Part shown: positions 1-8,161 of the stretch, piece after piece | How the letters are laid out: every line of letters starts with the position of its first letter | How positions within the stretch are numbered: position 1 is the first letter of the stretch | Origin: Rugamonas aquatica | GTDB taxonomy: Bacteria > Pseudomonadota > Gammaproteobacteria > Burkholderiales > Burkholderiaceae_D | Assembly (NCBI RefSeq): GCF_009380215.1 | Contig: NZ_WHUG01000002.1 | Coordinates: 372,001-436,000 of the forward strand | Length of the DNA: 64,000 bases | Direction of reading: 5' to 3' | The notes under the pieces: generated by a model | Seen by the model: only the letters and a program-made list of their open reading frames with translations | Database searches by the model: none | Told to the model about the DNA's origin: nothing | Program-made: the position numbers and the translations under genes

Positions 1-646
1 TCAGCGTCACGTCCGGATGGCCGTGCTCGCGCAGCACATGTTCTATGCCCTTCTGGACGAAGGGGTAGTGGGTGCAGCCCAGCACCAGCGTGTCCGCGCC
101 CTGTTCCAGCAGCGGCGCCACGTATTGCTCCAGCAGCGCGGCGATGGCCGGTGTTTCCAGGTCGCCCAGTTCGATCTGGTCGACCAGGCCGATGCAAGGC
201 TGCAGCAGGAACTCGGCCCGCGTGGTGGCGCTGATCTGCTCGCGCAGTTGCAGGAATTTTTCGCCCTTGAGCGTGCGCGCCGTCGCCAGCACGCCGACCT
301 TGCCGGAGCGGGTGATGGCGGCGGCCGGCTTCAGGCCGGGCTCGACGCCCACCACGGGCAGATCTGGATAGCGCGCCCGCACCGCCTTGATGGCGGCCAC
401 GGTCGCGGTGTTGCATGCGACCACCAGCGCCTTGATGCCGCGCTCCAGCAGGAAGGCGGCGACCAGCAGCGCGCGGTCGACCACGTACTGCTCGGTCTTC
501 TCGCCGTAGGGCGCATGGCCCGAATCGGCGAAGTAGATCAAGTCCTCGGCCGGCAGCTGCGCGCGGATGTGACGCAGCACCGACAGCCCGCCCACGCCGG
601 AATCGTAGACGCCGATAGGAGCACCGGGAGTGCGGGCGACTATCAT
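1..646 (-). CDS. murI: Glutamate racemase (3' end outside window)
   Basis: Interconverts L- and D-glutamate in the cytoplasm and so supplies D-Glu for peptidoglycan. About 215 codons are visible. The N-terminus reads PIGVYDSGVGGLSVL, followed by YFADSGHAPYG, VVACNTATVAA and LGCTHYPF. These are the family motifs, including both catalytic cysteines (CNTA and GCTH). Family members are about 260-280 aa, so roughly 50 residues lie beyond the window edge. The ATG overlaps the TGA of the upstream fumarase gene by one base (TGATG), so the two are probably translationally coupled. No separate promoter is visible. Identification is firm. Confidence 0.95.
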   Translation of the reverse strand, partial: MIVARTPGAPIGVYDSGVGGLSVLRHIRAQLPAEDLIYFADSGHAPYGEKTEQYVVDRALLVAAFLLERGIKALVVACNTATVAAIKAVRARYPDLPVVGVEPGLKPAAAITRSGKVGVLATARTLKGEKFLQLREQISATTRAEFLLQPCIGLVDQIELGDLETPAIAALLEQYVAPLLEQGADTLVLGCTHYPFVQKGIEHVLREHGHPDVTL

Positions 647-2175
647 CAGGCGGTAAGGACCGGAACGTTCAGCTGTTCGATTTTGGCTTTCCATTCCTTC
701 GGACCGGTTTCATGCACCGAAGTACCGGCGGCATCGACTGCCACGGTGACAGGCATATCCACCACGTCGAACTCATAGATCGCTTCCATGCCCATATCGG
801 CAAAGCCCAGTACCTTGGCGCCCTTGATTGCCTTCGACACCAGGTAGGCCGAGCCGCCGACCGCCATCAGGTAGGCCGACTTGTGCTTCTGGATCGACTC
901 GATGGCGACAGGACCGCGCTCGGCCTTGCCGATCATCGCGATCAGGCCGGTTTTTTCCAGCATCATGTCGGTGAACTTGTCCATGCGGGTGGCGGTGGTC
1001 GGGCCGGCCGGGCCTACCACCTCATCGCGCACCGGATCGACCGGGCCGACGTAGTAGATCACGCGGTTCTTGAAGTCCACCGGCAGTTCCTCGCCCTTGG
1101 CCAGCATGTCCTGGATGCGCTTGTGCGCGGCGTCGCGGCCGGTCAGCATTTTGCCGTTCAGCAGCAGGGTCTGGCCCGGCTTCCACGAAGCGACTTCTTC
1201 CTTGGTCAGCGTGTTCAGGTCGACGCGCTTGGACTTCTCGGTGTCCGGCGCCCAGCTGACATCAGGCCAGGTCGACAGTGGAGGCGGGGTCATGTAGGCA
1301 GGACCGGAACCGTCCAGCACGAAGTGGCCGTGGCGGGTGGCGGCGCAGTTCGGGATCATCGCGACCGGCTTCGACGCGGCGTGGGTCGGGTAGGTCATGA
1401 TCTTCACGTCCAGCACGGTGGTCAGGCCGCCCAGGCCTTGAGCGCCGATGCCCAGCGCATTGATGCGGTCGCACAGTTCGATACGCAGCTCTTCCAGCTT
1501 GTTCTGCGGGCCGCGCTGCTTGAGCTCGTACATGTCGATGTCTTCCATCAGCACTTCCTTCGCCATCAGCATCGCCTTCTCGGCGGTGCCGCCGATGCCG
1601 ATGCCCAGCATGCCTGGCGGGCACCAGCCGGCGCCCATGGTTGGCACGGTTTTCAGTACCCAGTCGATCAGCGAATCGGAAGGATTCATCATGACCATTT
1701 TGGATTTGTTTTCCGAGCCGCCGCCTTTGGCTGCGACCTTGACGTCGACGGTGTTGCCTTCGACCAGTTCCATGTGGACCACGGCCGGCGTGTTGTCCTT
1801 GGTGTTCTTGCGATCGAAGTGCGGGTCGGCCACGATCGACGCGCGCAGCTTGTTGTCGTCGTAGTTGTAGGCGCGGCGCACGCCTTCGTTGACGGCGTCG
1901 GTGACGGTGCCGCTGAAGCCTTCAAAGCGCACGCCCATGCCGATCTTCAGGAAGACGTTGACGATGCCGGTGTCCTGGCAGATCGGACGCTTGCCTTCCG
2001 CGCACATGCGCGAGTTGGTCAGGATCTGCGCGATCGCGTCCTTGGCGGCCGGGCTTTGCTCGTGCTCGTAGGCGCGGGCCAGGTGCTCGATGTAGTCGGC
2101 AGGGTGGTAGTAGCTGATGTACTGGAGCGCGGCGGCAACGGATTCAATCAGGTCTTCTTGCTTTATGATGGTCAT
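646..2175 (-). CDS. Fumarate hydratase, class I (iron-sulfur)
   Basis: Hydrates fumarate to L-malate in the TCA cycle. The 509-aa length and single-chain layout fit the class I, oxygen-sensitive 4Fe-4S fumarases (FumA/FumB type), not class II FumC. The N-terminal half carries cysteines in RPICQDTG (Cys66), GWCPPGMLGIGIGG and IPNCAATRHGH, the usual cluster ligands. The C-terminal half has the beta domain, with YYVGPVDPVRDEVVGPAGPTT and a GxxxxGPTTATRMD phosphate-type loop. It is followed without a gap by murI (1-base overlap) and lies 26 bp downstream of a UPF0114 gene on the same strand. I give no FumA/FumB letter because paralogues are not resolvable here. Confidence 0.95.
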   Translation of the reverse strand: MTIIKQEDLIESVAAALQYISYYHPADYIEHLARAYEHEQSPAAKDAIAQILTNSRMCAEGKRPICQDTGIVNVFLKIGMGVRFEGFSGTVTDAVNEGVRRAYNYDDNKLRASIVADPHFDRKNTKDNTPAVVHMELVEGNTVDVKVAAKGGGSENKSKMVMMNPSDSLIDWVLKTVPTMGAGWCPPGMLGIGIGGTAEKAMLMAKEVLMEDIDMYELKQRGPQNKLEELRIELCDRINALGIGAQGLGGLTTVLDVKIMTYPTHAASKPVAMIPNCAATRHGHFVLDGSGPAYMTPPPLSTWPDVSWAPDTEKSKRVDLNTLTKEEVASWKPGQTLLLNGKMLTGRDAAHKRIQDMLAKGEELPVDFKNRVIYYVGPVDPVRDEVVGPAGPTTATRMDKFTDMMLEKTGLIAMIGKAERGPVAIESIQKHKSAYLMAVGGSAYLVSKAIKGAKVLGFADMGMEAIYEFDVVDMPVTVAVDAAGTSVHETGPKEWKAKIEQLNVPVLTA

Positions 2176-2201
2176 GATGTTCTCGCGTGGTGAATGGGAT
2201 A

Positions 2202-2828
2202 TTAATGGGATTCGTTGTGGGTCAGCGTGGTGATGCGGTCGGTGTACGAGATCGCCAGCGCCGACAGCAGGAAGACCACGTGGATGCCGGTTTGGGCGAT
2301 CAGCGTCTTCTCATCGTAGACGCTGGCGTTGATAAAGGTTTTCAGCAAATGGATGGACGAGATGCCGATGATGGCCATCGCCAGCTTGGTCTTCAGCACG
2401 GAAGCGTTCACGTGCGACAGCCATTCCGGCTGGTCCGGATGCGTGTCGAGATTCATGCGCGAGATAAAGGTCTCGTAGCCGCCGATGATGACCATCACCA
2501 GCAGATTGGAAATCATGACCACGTCGATCAGGCCCAGCACGACCAGCATGATGGTGGTTTCGGTCAGCTTGGCCGGCGCCGCGTGGGCTGCTGCTGCGGC
2601 GGCCACCGCTTCGGGCGTAGGGGCGTGCACGGCCACGGCTGCGAGGATGTGCTGCAAGGAGGCTTCGTTGCCCATGATGGCGCCGATCAGGTCTTTCAGC
2701 TCGACCCAGAAATGGAACACGTAGACGCACTGTGCCAGGATCAAGCCCAGGTACAGCGGCAACTGCAGCCATCGCGTCATGAAGATAAAGGCGGGTAGCG
2801 GTCGCAGCTTCGGTTGTGGCTTGGTCAT
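2202..2828 (-). CDS. UPF0114 (YqhA-like) inner-membrane protein
   Basis: A 208-aa polytopic membrane protein. Hydrophobic segments lie near residues 17-45, 95-125, 150-175 and 180-200. A charged loop contains GGYETFISRMNL, and later SHVNASVLKTKLAMAIIGISS, both typical of the UPF0114/TIGR00645 family. An Ala-rich insertion near residues 65-85 is not part of the usual core. The function of the family is unknown. The gene is the likely first cistron of a UPF0114-fumarase-murI transcript (26-bp gap to fumarase). Family assignment is good; role unassigned. Confidence 0.85.
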   Translation of the reverse strand: MTKPQPKLRPLPAFIFMTRWLQLPLYLGLILAQCVYVFHFWVELKDLIGAIMGNEASLQHILAAVAVHAPTPEAVAAAAAAHAAPAKLTETTIMLVVLGLIDVVMISNLLVMVIIGGYETFISRMNLDTHPDQPEWLSHVNASVLKTKLAMAIIGISSIHLLKTFINASVYDEKTLIAQTGIHVVFLLSALAISYTDRITTLTHNESH

Positions 2829-2895
2829 TAGGGCGGAACTCCTTGAATTGGTGCAGACTAACGGAATGCCGATATTTTACACGTGCCGTCCAGCA

Positions 2896-2950
2896 ATCGC
2901 AGCCGACGGCTACTACATTCCTCCTACATCGCAGCCGTTGGCTACTACAT
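2896..2950. repeat. Pair of 23-bp direct repeats upstream of acsA
   Basis: Two copies of a 23-bp unit start at 2896 and 2928, exactly 32 bp apart (about three helical turns). They differ at two positions. The first copy contains the perfect palindrome AGCCG-A-CGGCT; the second keeps AGCC-GTT-GGCT. They sit 130-185 bp before acsA and about 70-120 bp before the divergent UPF0114 gene. They could be paired operator sites for one regulator, or two copies of a dispersed genomic repeat. Confidence 0.55.
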
Positions 2951-3080
2951 ATGGTTGATGAAATATTGGTAAAATTACATAGAGCGCCACATCCTCCGCC
3001 GGGGACTATCAATCTGTAAGGGCTCAGTAAGCGACGAAGTTTATGTTTATAGCAAACGATTACAACCTCTGGAGACACGC

Positions 3081-5069
3081 ATGAGCAGCACAACTACCCA
3101 ACAAGGTCCACAGGAATCCCGCGTCTTTACGCCACCGGCGGCGTTTGTAGCACAGGCCACCGTGGCCGGCATGGACGCCTACAACGCCCTGTGCGCCGAA
3201 GCGGCGGCCGACTATGAAGGTTTCTGGTCGCGTCTGGCGAAGGAAAACCTGGTGTGGCAAAAGCCGTTCACCAAAGTCCTCAACGAAGACAACGCGCCGT
3301 TCTACAAATGGTTCGAAGACGGCCACCTGAACGTCTCGTACAACTGCCTGGACCGCAATCTGCAGAACGGCAACGCCGACAAGACCGCCATCATCTTCGA
3401 AGCGGACGACGGCAAGTCCGTCAACGTCAGCTACAAGGAATTGCATGAGAAGGTCTGCAAATTCGCCAACGGCCTGAAATCGCGCGGCATCAAGAAGGGC
3501 GACCGCGTCATCATCTACATGTCGATGTCGGTGGAAGGCGTCGCCGCCATGCAGGCTTGCGCGCGCATCGGCGCCACGCACTCGGTGGTGTTCGGCGGCT
3601 TCTCCGCCAAATCGCTGCAGGAGCGCATCATCGACGCCGGCGCTGTGGCCGTCATCACCGCCGACGAGCAACTGCGCGGCGGCAAACAGCTGCCGCTGAA
3701 AGCCATCGTCGACGAAGCGCTGGCGCTGGGCGGCTGCGACACCATCAAGGACGTGATCGTCTACAAGCGTACCGGTGGCAACATCAACTTCCAGGAAGGC
3801 CGCGACCTGTGGCTGCACGAGCTGGTCGCCAACCAGTCGGCCGAGTGCGAGCCGGAGTGGGTGGATGCCGAGCATCCGCTGTTCATCCTGTACACCTCCG
3901 GCTCGACCGGCACGCCGAAGGGCGTGCAGCATTCCAGCGGCGGCTACCTGCTGTGGGCCGCGCTGACGATGAAGTGGTCTTTCGACATCAAGCCTGACGA
4001 CGTGTACTGGTGCACGGCCGACATCGGCTGGGTGACGGGCCACAGCTACATCGCCTACGGCCCGACGGCGGTGGGTGCAACGCAAGTGGTATTCGAAGGC
4101 GTGCCAACTTTCCCGAACGCCGGCCGCTTCTGGGACACCATCGCCAAGCACAAGGTCAGCATCTTCTACACCGCGCCGACCGCGATCCGTTCGCTGATCA
4201 AAGCGTCGGATGTGGATGCGAAAGTGCATCCGAAAAATTACGACCTGACGTCGCTGCGTTTGCTGGGCACGGTGGGCGAGCCGATCAATCCGGAAGCATG
4301 GATGTGGTACTACACGCAGGTGGGCGGCGAGAAATGTCCTATCGTCGACACCTTCTGGCAGACCGAGACCGGCGGCCACATGATTACCCCGCTGCCGGGC
4401 GCGACGCCGATGGTGCCGGGTTCGTGCACCTTGCCGCTGCCGGGCATCATGGCCGCCATCGTGGACGAGGCTGGTGTGGATGTGCCGAACGGGCAGGGCG
4501 GCATCCTGGTCGTCAAGCGTCCGTGGCCTTCGATGATCCGCACCATCTGGAACAATCCGGACCGGTTCAAGTCGAGCTACTTCCCTGAGGAGTTGGGCGG
4601 CAAGATGTATCTGGCTGGCGATGGCGCGATTCGCAACAAGGATACGGGTTACTTCACCATCACCGGACGGATTGACGATGTGCTGAACGTGTCGGGGCAC
4701 CGCATGGGCACGATGGAGATCGAATCGGCGCTGGTGGCCAATCCACTGGTGGCCGAGGCTGCGGTGGTGGGCAAGCCGGACGATACGACGGGTGAATCGA
4801 TCTGTGCGTTCGTCGTGCTGAAGCAGGCGCGTCCGACTGGGGAAGAGGCCAAGAAGCTGGCGTTGGAGTTGCGCAATTGGGTGGCCAAGGAGATTGGGCC
4901 GATTGCCAAGCCGAAGGAGATTCGTTTTGGGGATAATTTGCCGAAGACGCGGTCGGGCAAGATCATGCGTCGCTTGCTGCGGGTATTGGCCAAAGGTGAG
5001 GTGATTACGCAGGATGTGTCCACGTTGGAGAATCCGGCGATTCTGGAGCAGTTGAAGGAAGCTTCCTAA
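3081..5069 (+). CDS. acsA: Acetyl-CoA synthetase (AMP-forming)
   Basis: Activates acetate to acetyl-CoA through acetyl-AMP. The 662-aa length is typical. The P-loop-like motif [11 protein letters not shown] begins at Tyr271. The adenylation core shows [11 protein letters not shown] and the hinge/acceptor region [17 protein letters not shown]. The C-terminal [10 protein letters not shown] contains Lys627, the position acetylated and inactivated by Pat-type enzymes in the family. The start has a good ribosome site (TGGAG, 8 bases upstream). With isocitrate lyase at 15.8-17.4 kb it supplies the acetate/glyoxylate route. The upstream 250 bp hold paired direct repeats that may be operators. Confidence 0.97.
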   Translation: MSSTTTQQGPQESRVFTPPAAFVAQATVAGMDAYNALCAEAAADYEGFWSRLAKENLVWQKPFTKVLNEDNAPFYKWFEDGHLNVSYNCLDRNLQNGNADKTAIIFEADDGKSVNVSYKELHEKVCKFANGLKSRGIKKGDRVIIYMSMSVEGVAAMQACARIGATHSVVFGGFSAKSLQERIIDAGAVAVITADEQLRGGKQLPLKAIVDEALALGGCDTIKDVIVYKRTGGNINFQEGRDLWLHELVANQSAECEPEWVDAEHPLFILYTSGSTGTPKGVQHSSGGYLLWAALTMKWSFDIKPDDVYWCTADIGWVTGHSYIAYGPTAVGATQVVFEGVPTFPNAGRFWDTIAKHKVSIFYTAPTAIRSLIKASDVDAKVHPKNYDLTSLRLLGTVGEPINPEAWMWYYTQVGGEKCPIVDTFWQTETGGHMITPLPGATPMVPGSCTLPLPGIMAAIVDEAGVDVPNGQGGILVVKRPWPSMIRTIWNNPDRFKSSYFPEELGGKMYLAGDGAIRNKDTGYFTITGRIDDVLNVSGHRMGTMEIESALVANPLVAEAAVVGKPDDTTGESICAFVVLKQARPTGEEAKKLALELRNWVAKEIGPIAKPKEIRFGDNLPKTRSGKIMRRLLRVLAKGEVITQDVSTLENPAILEQLKEAS

Positions 5070-5085
5070 GGGGCGGGAAATAAAC

Positions 5086-5114
5086 TTTGTACTCTTGGGA
5101 ATCTTTGCTATAAT
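5086..5114 (+). promoter_or_regulatory. Sigma-70-type promoter of tRNA-Ser
   Basis: A perfect -10 TATAAT lies at 5109-5114. A -35-like TTTGTA at 5086-5091 gives a 17-bp spacer. Initiation would fall about 28 bp before the tRNA. The promoter starts right after the acsA stop, so the tRNA is transcribed independently. Confidence 0.7.
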
Positions 5115-5148
5115 TCGCGGCTTCTCCGAAAGGGGAAGAAGTGATGCA

Positions 5149-5239
5149 GGAGAGGTGGATGAGTGGTTGAAGTCGCACGCCTGGAAAGCGTGTATAGGTT
5201 CATAGCCTATCGGGGGTTCGAATCCCCCTCTCTCCGCCA
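5149..5239 (+). tRNA. tRNA-Ser (anticodon GGA)
   Basis: A 91-base type II tRNA with a long variable arm. The acceptor arm begins GGAGAGG and closes with TCTCTCC, discriminator G and encoded CCA at 5237-5239. The anticodon arm is CACGC-CTGGAAA-GCGTG, giving anticodon GGA (serine UCC/UCU). The variable arm is TATAGGTTCATAGCCTATC-like, and the T arm is GGGGG-TTCGAAT-CCCCC. It has its own promoter and a strong terminator. Confidence 0.97.
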
Positions 5240-5292
5240 AGGATACAAAAACAAAAGGCCACCCTCGGGTGGCCTTTTTGTTTTTGCATCCT
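5240..5292 (+). terminator. Long near-perfect hairpin terminator after tRNA-Ser
   Basis: The core stem GGCCACCC-TC-GGGTGGCC is extended by A-rich and T-rich arms on both sides (AAGGATACAAAAACAAAA against TTTTTGTTTTTGCATCCTT). The poly-A/poly-T flanks make it able to stop transcription in both directions. The symmetry continues outward into the tRNA itself; see the next entry. Confidence 0.85.
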
Positions 5293-5340
5293 TAGCGGAG
5301 AGAAGCACGCCCCCTGCGGGGCGTGCGGGGGGGATTCGAA
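5282..5340 (-). repeat. Inverted partial copy of the tRNA-Ser 3' end, split by a 22-bp hairpin
   Basis: Read on the minus strand, the right arm of the terminator continues as TTCGAATCCCCCC, then a 24-25-base insertion, then TCTCTCCGCTAAGGAT. This matches the 3' end of tRNA-Ser (5215-5245), apart from one G/A change and the insertion. The insertion holds a perfect hairpin, GCACGCCCC-CTGC-GGGGCGTGC (5305-5326). The tRNA 3' end is therefore mirrored across its terminator, and the mirror copy was later interrupted. Confidence 0.75.
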
Positions 5341-5341
5341 G

Positions 5342-5479
5342 GCATCGCCCCTACCGGGGCGAGCCTCTCCGAATCGTCCGATTGCCACCGCTGCGCGGTG
5401 GCGCGCCGAAGGCGCAGCGCACAGCCCACTATTCCCTCCAAGCACTTGGCACGATGCCGGAACCACCCCCACCTCGCGC
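5342..5479. repeat. 138-bp direct repeat, copy 1 (multi-hairpin element)
   Basis: The first 79 bp (5342-5420) are identical to 6866-6944, and the remaining 59 bp match with a few substitutions and two 1-base indels. The identical part folds into three small hairpins in a row: GCCCC-TA-GGGGC-like, CCACCGC-TGC-GCGGTGG and GCGCC-GAA-GGCGC. It lies right after the tRNA-Ser mirror copy. It has no coding evidence; the Arg/Ala-rich translations across it are artefacts of the hairpins. Probably a dispersed REP-like genomic repeat. Confidence 0.8.
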
Positions 5480-5521
5480 TGACCCCACTTCGCGGCCGGA
5501 ACTGACCCCACCTCGCGGCCG
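5479..5521. repeat. Two tandem 20-bp repeats at the end of repeat copy 1
   Basis: CTGACCCCACTTCGCGGCCG at 5479-5498 and CTGACCCCACCTCGCGGCCG at 5502-5521 differ at one base, with a 23-bp period. A truncated third unit (CCCCACCTCGCG) precedes them. Copy 2 of the larger repeat at 7003 lacks the full units. These short GGGGTCAG-type tandem units mark the boundary between the repeat and the truncated gene start that follows. Confidence 0.65.
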
Positions 5522-5604
5522 TCGATGGCCATCATGACGATGCCGCCGTTGACGATGGTGTCGCGGGTGCGTTCAGGCCTGCTGCGGCGTTCGATGCGTT
5601 CCAT
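5520..5604 (-). pseudogene. Truncated 5' end of an unidentified gene
   Basis: On the minus strand an ATG at 5604 is preceded by AGGAG, 9 bases upstream, which is a convincing start. The reading MERIERRSRPERTRDTIVN continues for about 28 codons and then enters the GGGGTCAG repeats. From there the frame is repeat-encoded and ends in the antisense of tRNA-Ser. I read this as the start of a real gene whose body was lost when the repeat or island arrived. The product is not recognisable from so short a piece. Confidence 0.35.
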
Positions 5605-5871
5605 GAATGACTTCTCCTGACCGTCAACGATATCGTGATTTTTCGCGACCGTATTGCGGTGGATTGGCTTTCACTGCGAGTTAGGCGATCAAATTCTTGG
5701 GCGTAACTCTTGGCGTAGTTTCGACTATTTGAATTCTCGCCTCATAGGGAACAATCACCGAGCCATCATCAGTGTGATTTAGAATAAAATAAAGAATGAC
5801 GGGAGTGGAAGGTTATTACCTATGTTGAAATATTTAAAGATGTTCTATTTTTAAGTTCTCACGGAGGGATA
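5605..5871. other. Gene-free spacer before the HNH gene
   Basis: These 267 bp change from GC-rich to clearly AT-rich from about 5680 on. I see no convincing gene. The first 100 bp would be the promoter region of the truncated minus-strand gene. The last 50 bp, AT-rich and ending in ACGGAGGG, provide the ribosome site and probably the promoter of the plus-strand HNH gene. Confidence 0.4.
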
Positions 5872-6759
5872 ATGAATGTTGAAACAAGTTACACTGGATT
5901 TTGTATCTATTGTGGAGATGCAGGAACCACTGATGAACATCATATTTCCCAGTGGCTTGGGGGGATTTCTTACATAAAAAAATCCTGTTGTTATAAATGT
6001 CAAAAAATCATAAATGATGGGATAGAGAATCCCATGTCTAAAGGAATATTCTGGTCTCCCAGAAAATTTCTTGGTCTCAGGTCAAGTTCGAACAGTAAGG
6101 ATCCGCTGCCACTAACCTTGATAAAATCAGACTCTGAGGAGGTGAAAGTAAAGGTGCCGTTGGAGCATAATCCCGGATTTTTAACATTAGTTGCTCTTCC
6201 AGAACCGTCAATATTATCGTGCGATCGCCCAACCTTAAGGACCGGCGAGATGAACTTGCAGTTCATTACTTCTGTTTTTGATCCAGAAAAACACGAAGAA
6301 TTTAAGAGACGCTACCCTTCAGAATACGTCGCTACAGGGGAGCTTAAACTTGTTCCATTTATGAGGCTCTTAGCTAAAATAGCGCACGGATTTGCAATTC
6401 ATAGTGGAATACCATTTCGACCTCTACTAAGAGAATTTATTTTATATGGGGATCGTGCTCAGGGAGAATTTTTTGTCGGTGGACAGTCTGGCTTTGGTCC
6501 CAAGTCTGAGCACTCAATTGTCTACGAGGCTGACTGGATAAATATAAGGGGAACAGATTTTCTGGAAGTGCGAATTCAGTTGTTTGCGCTGGCTAGTATG
6601 CCAGTTTATCGAATAATAGTGGGTGAAGCTCTCGATTACATTGATTGTGAAGTATTTGAGAAGATGTGGAATATTGATATTGAATTAAGGGATTTAACTA
6701 CTAAGAAAGAAGGATATTTATATCAGATGCTTTTAAAGTATGGCGACGATGGATCATGA
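5872..6759 (+). CDS. HNH-type (HNH_5-like) putative endonuclease, AT-rich
   Basis: A 295-aa protein with an N-terminal zinc/HNH module: CIYCGDAGTTDEHHISQWLGG (residues 12-32), then CCYKCQKIIND. The CxxC, DEHHIS, LGG and CxxC-x(n)-N pattern is that of HNH_5-type endonucleases, which occur in defence and mobile contexts. Residues after about 60 match nothing I recognise. The start has GGAGG 5 bases upstream. Codon and base use are far more AT-rich than neighbours. The gene is enclosed by two 138-bp direct repeats beside a tRNA gene. I infer recent transfer. Nuclease activity is inferred from the motif only. Confidence 0.7.
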   Translation: MNVETSYTGFCIYCGDAGTTDEHHISQWLGGISYIKKSCCYKCQKIINDGIENPMSKGIFWSPRKFLGLRSSSNSKDPLPLTLIKSDSEEVKVKVPLEHNPGFLTLVALPEPSILSCDRPTLRTGEMNLQFITSVFDPEKHEEFKRRYPSEYVATGELKLVPFMRLLAKIAHGFAIHSGIPFRPLLREFILYGDRAQGEFFVGGQSGFGPKSEHSIVYEADWINIRGTDFLEVRIQLFALASMPVYRIIVGEALDYIDCEVFEKMWNIDIELRDLTTKKEGYLYQMLLKYGDDGS

Positions 6760-6865
6760 CATGGTTGGATGAGGGGGGGCGGTTCGACTGAGAGGGGCTC
6801 CAAGTCTCGTAGATTTTTCTATGTGGGTAGAATTACTGCGCACTTGTTCATGGGGCTGCCTAGTA

Positions 6866-7003
6866 GCATCGCCCCTACCGGGGCGAGCCTCTCCGAATCG
6901 TCCGATTGCCACCGCTGCGCGGTGGCGCGCCGAAGGCGCAGCGCGCAGCGCAAAATCCCCTCCAAGCCTTGGCGCGATGCCGGAACCCCCCCCCACCTCG
7001 CGC
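6866..7003. repeat. 138-bp direct repeat, copy 2
   Basis: Same element as 5342-5479, in direct orientation, 79 bp identical. Together the two copies bracket a 1.4-kb segment that contains the AT-rich HNH gene. The surrounding gap (6760-7060) holds no gene. Its first 100 bp after the HNH stop share no similarity with the bases before copy 1, so the homology is limited to the repeat itself. Confidence 0.8.
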
Positions 7004-7060
7004 GGCCGGCAACTCGCCTACAACCCTCGCGTCTAGCCAGACGGCAGAGCCTATGCCATC

Positions 7061-8161
7061 CTACTGCCCCTTAGCGATGGTGGACATCAGCGTCATCACC
7101 AACTTCATTTGCTGCTGCTCGGCTCCCGTGCCTTCACCGGCGTTGGCCACCACCAGCACGCCATCCTGACGGTCCGGCGCCAGCGCCACCAGCGCGTTCC
7201 AGTAGCCATTGGAGCCCGCGTGCATCAGCATGCGGATCGGCGCCTGCGCCGGCCAGTTGGTTTTAACGCCCCAGCCCAGCGCCGAATTGGAGTCGCCCTG
7301 CGGCGTGTGCAGATGGGTATAGCCGGCCTGCGACAGCAGCTTACCGTGCCCGCGTTCGCCGGCCATCTGATCGACCAGGAACTTTGACCAATCGGCCATC
7401 GACAGTCTGACCGTGGCGCCGGCTGGCGCGAAGAAGGGCGGGATGTCGGAACCTGGGCCGGCCAGCGGCTTGCCCTTTTTATGTCCCAGCAGCTGTCCCC
7501 GTTGCGCCTGCCCGGTATCGACCCGCATGCCGAGCGGCTCGAACACCTGTTCCTGCATCAGTTCCTCGAACGCCTTGCCGGTGGCATGCTCCGCGATCGC
7601 GGCGGCGATCATGAAGCCGCTGTTCGAATAACGCGCGTCGCTGCGGATCGCGCCTATCGGGGCTTCGGACAAGGCACGCTGGGCGTACTCCATGCGCAGC
7701 ACAGGCAGCGGGCGTGCGTCCTTGCGGGTGGCCTCGATCAGTTTTTCGTCGCTGTTGGGCGGCAGGCCAGCGCGGTGCGACAGCAGGTCGGCCAGCGTGA
7801 CGTCGGCATATTCGGCGCGCATGCCGAGCAGCGGCAGCATGTCCTTCAGCGGCGCGTCCCACGACAACTTGCCTTGTTCCACCAGCCGCGCCACCAGCGT
7901 GGCCGTCATGGCCTTGGCATCGGAGCCGATATGCCAGCTGTCCTGCAGGCTGGCGTGCTCCGCGCTGCCCTTGGCGCGGACGCCGTCGACGGCCTGCGCC
8001 TGCGGCTGCCCGTCGCGGATGACGAGTACGCCCATGGCCGGTACGCTGCGGTCCTTGAGTGCGCCGGACAGCATGCGCTGGAGTTCCGGGCTGGTGGCCT
8101 GGGCCTGGGCCAGCGCGCTGCTGAAGAAAAGTATGGATGCCGCGAGAACCTTGCGTTGCAT
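7061..8161 (-). CDS. Exported serine hydrolase of the beta-lactamase/class C fold
   Basis: 366 aa with a signal peptide (MQRKVLAASILFFSSALAQA). The catalytic Ser-x-x-Lys is in HIGSDAKAMTATL. The Tyr of motif 2 is in RYSNSGFMIAAAIAEHATG (YSN), and the third motif appears as MHAGSNGYW (HAG instead of KTG). This pattern is that of class C beta-lactamase-like esterases and D-aminopeptidases (Pfam Beta-lactamase), acting in the periplasm. The length is slightly short for true AmpC, and KTG is absent, so an esterase or peptidase role is more likely than antibiotic resistance. It is transcribed divergently from the hybrid kinase gene. Confidence 0.85.
   Translation of the reverse strand: MQRKVLAASILFFSSALAQAQATSPELQRMLSGALKDRSVPAMGVLVIRDGQPQAQAVDGVRAKGSAEHASLQDSWHIGSDAKAMTATLVARLVEQGKLSWDAPLKDMLPLLGMRAEYADVTLADLLSHRAGLPPNSDEKLIEATRKDARPLPVLRMEYAQRALSEAPIGAIRSDARYSNSGFMIAAAIAEHATGKAFEELMQEQVFEPLGMRVDTGQAQRGQLLGHKKGKPLAGPGSDIPPFFAPAGATVRLSMADWSKFLVDQMAGERGHGKLLSQAGYTHLHTPQGDSNSALGWGVKTNWPAQAPIRMLMHAGSNGYWNALVALAPDRQDGVLVVANAGEGTGAEQQQMKLVMTLMSTIAKGQ

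Noticed and set aside
712..2193. 493-codon plus-strand frame antisense to fumarase
   Set aside because: Asp/His/Arg-rich shadow of a high-GC gene; fumarase motifs on the other strand are unambiguous.
3060..5240. Long minus-strand frame antisense to acsA, starting in the tRNA
   Set aside because: Its first residues (MAERGGFEPP) are the well-known antisense translation of tRNA-Ser, and the rest is the Arg/His/Gln-rich shadow of a certain gene.
5200..5604. Minus-strand frame ending GERGIRTPDRL
   Set aside because: The end is antisense tRNA-Ser and the middle is repeat DNA. Only the first ~28 codons look genuine and are reported as a truncated gene start.
6754..6996. Arg/Ala-rich frames across the 138-bp repeats
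   Set aside because: They translate hairpin repeat DNA; the same peptide appears from both copies and has no ribosome site.
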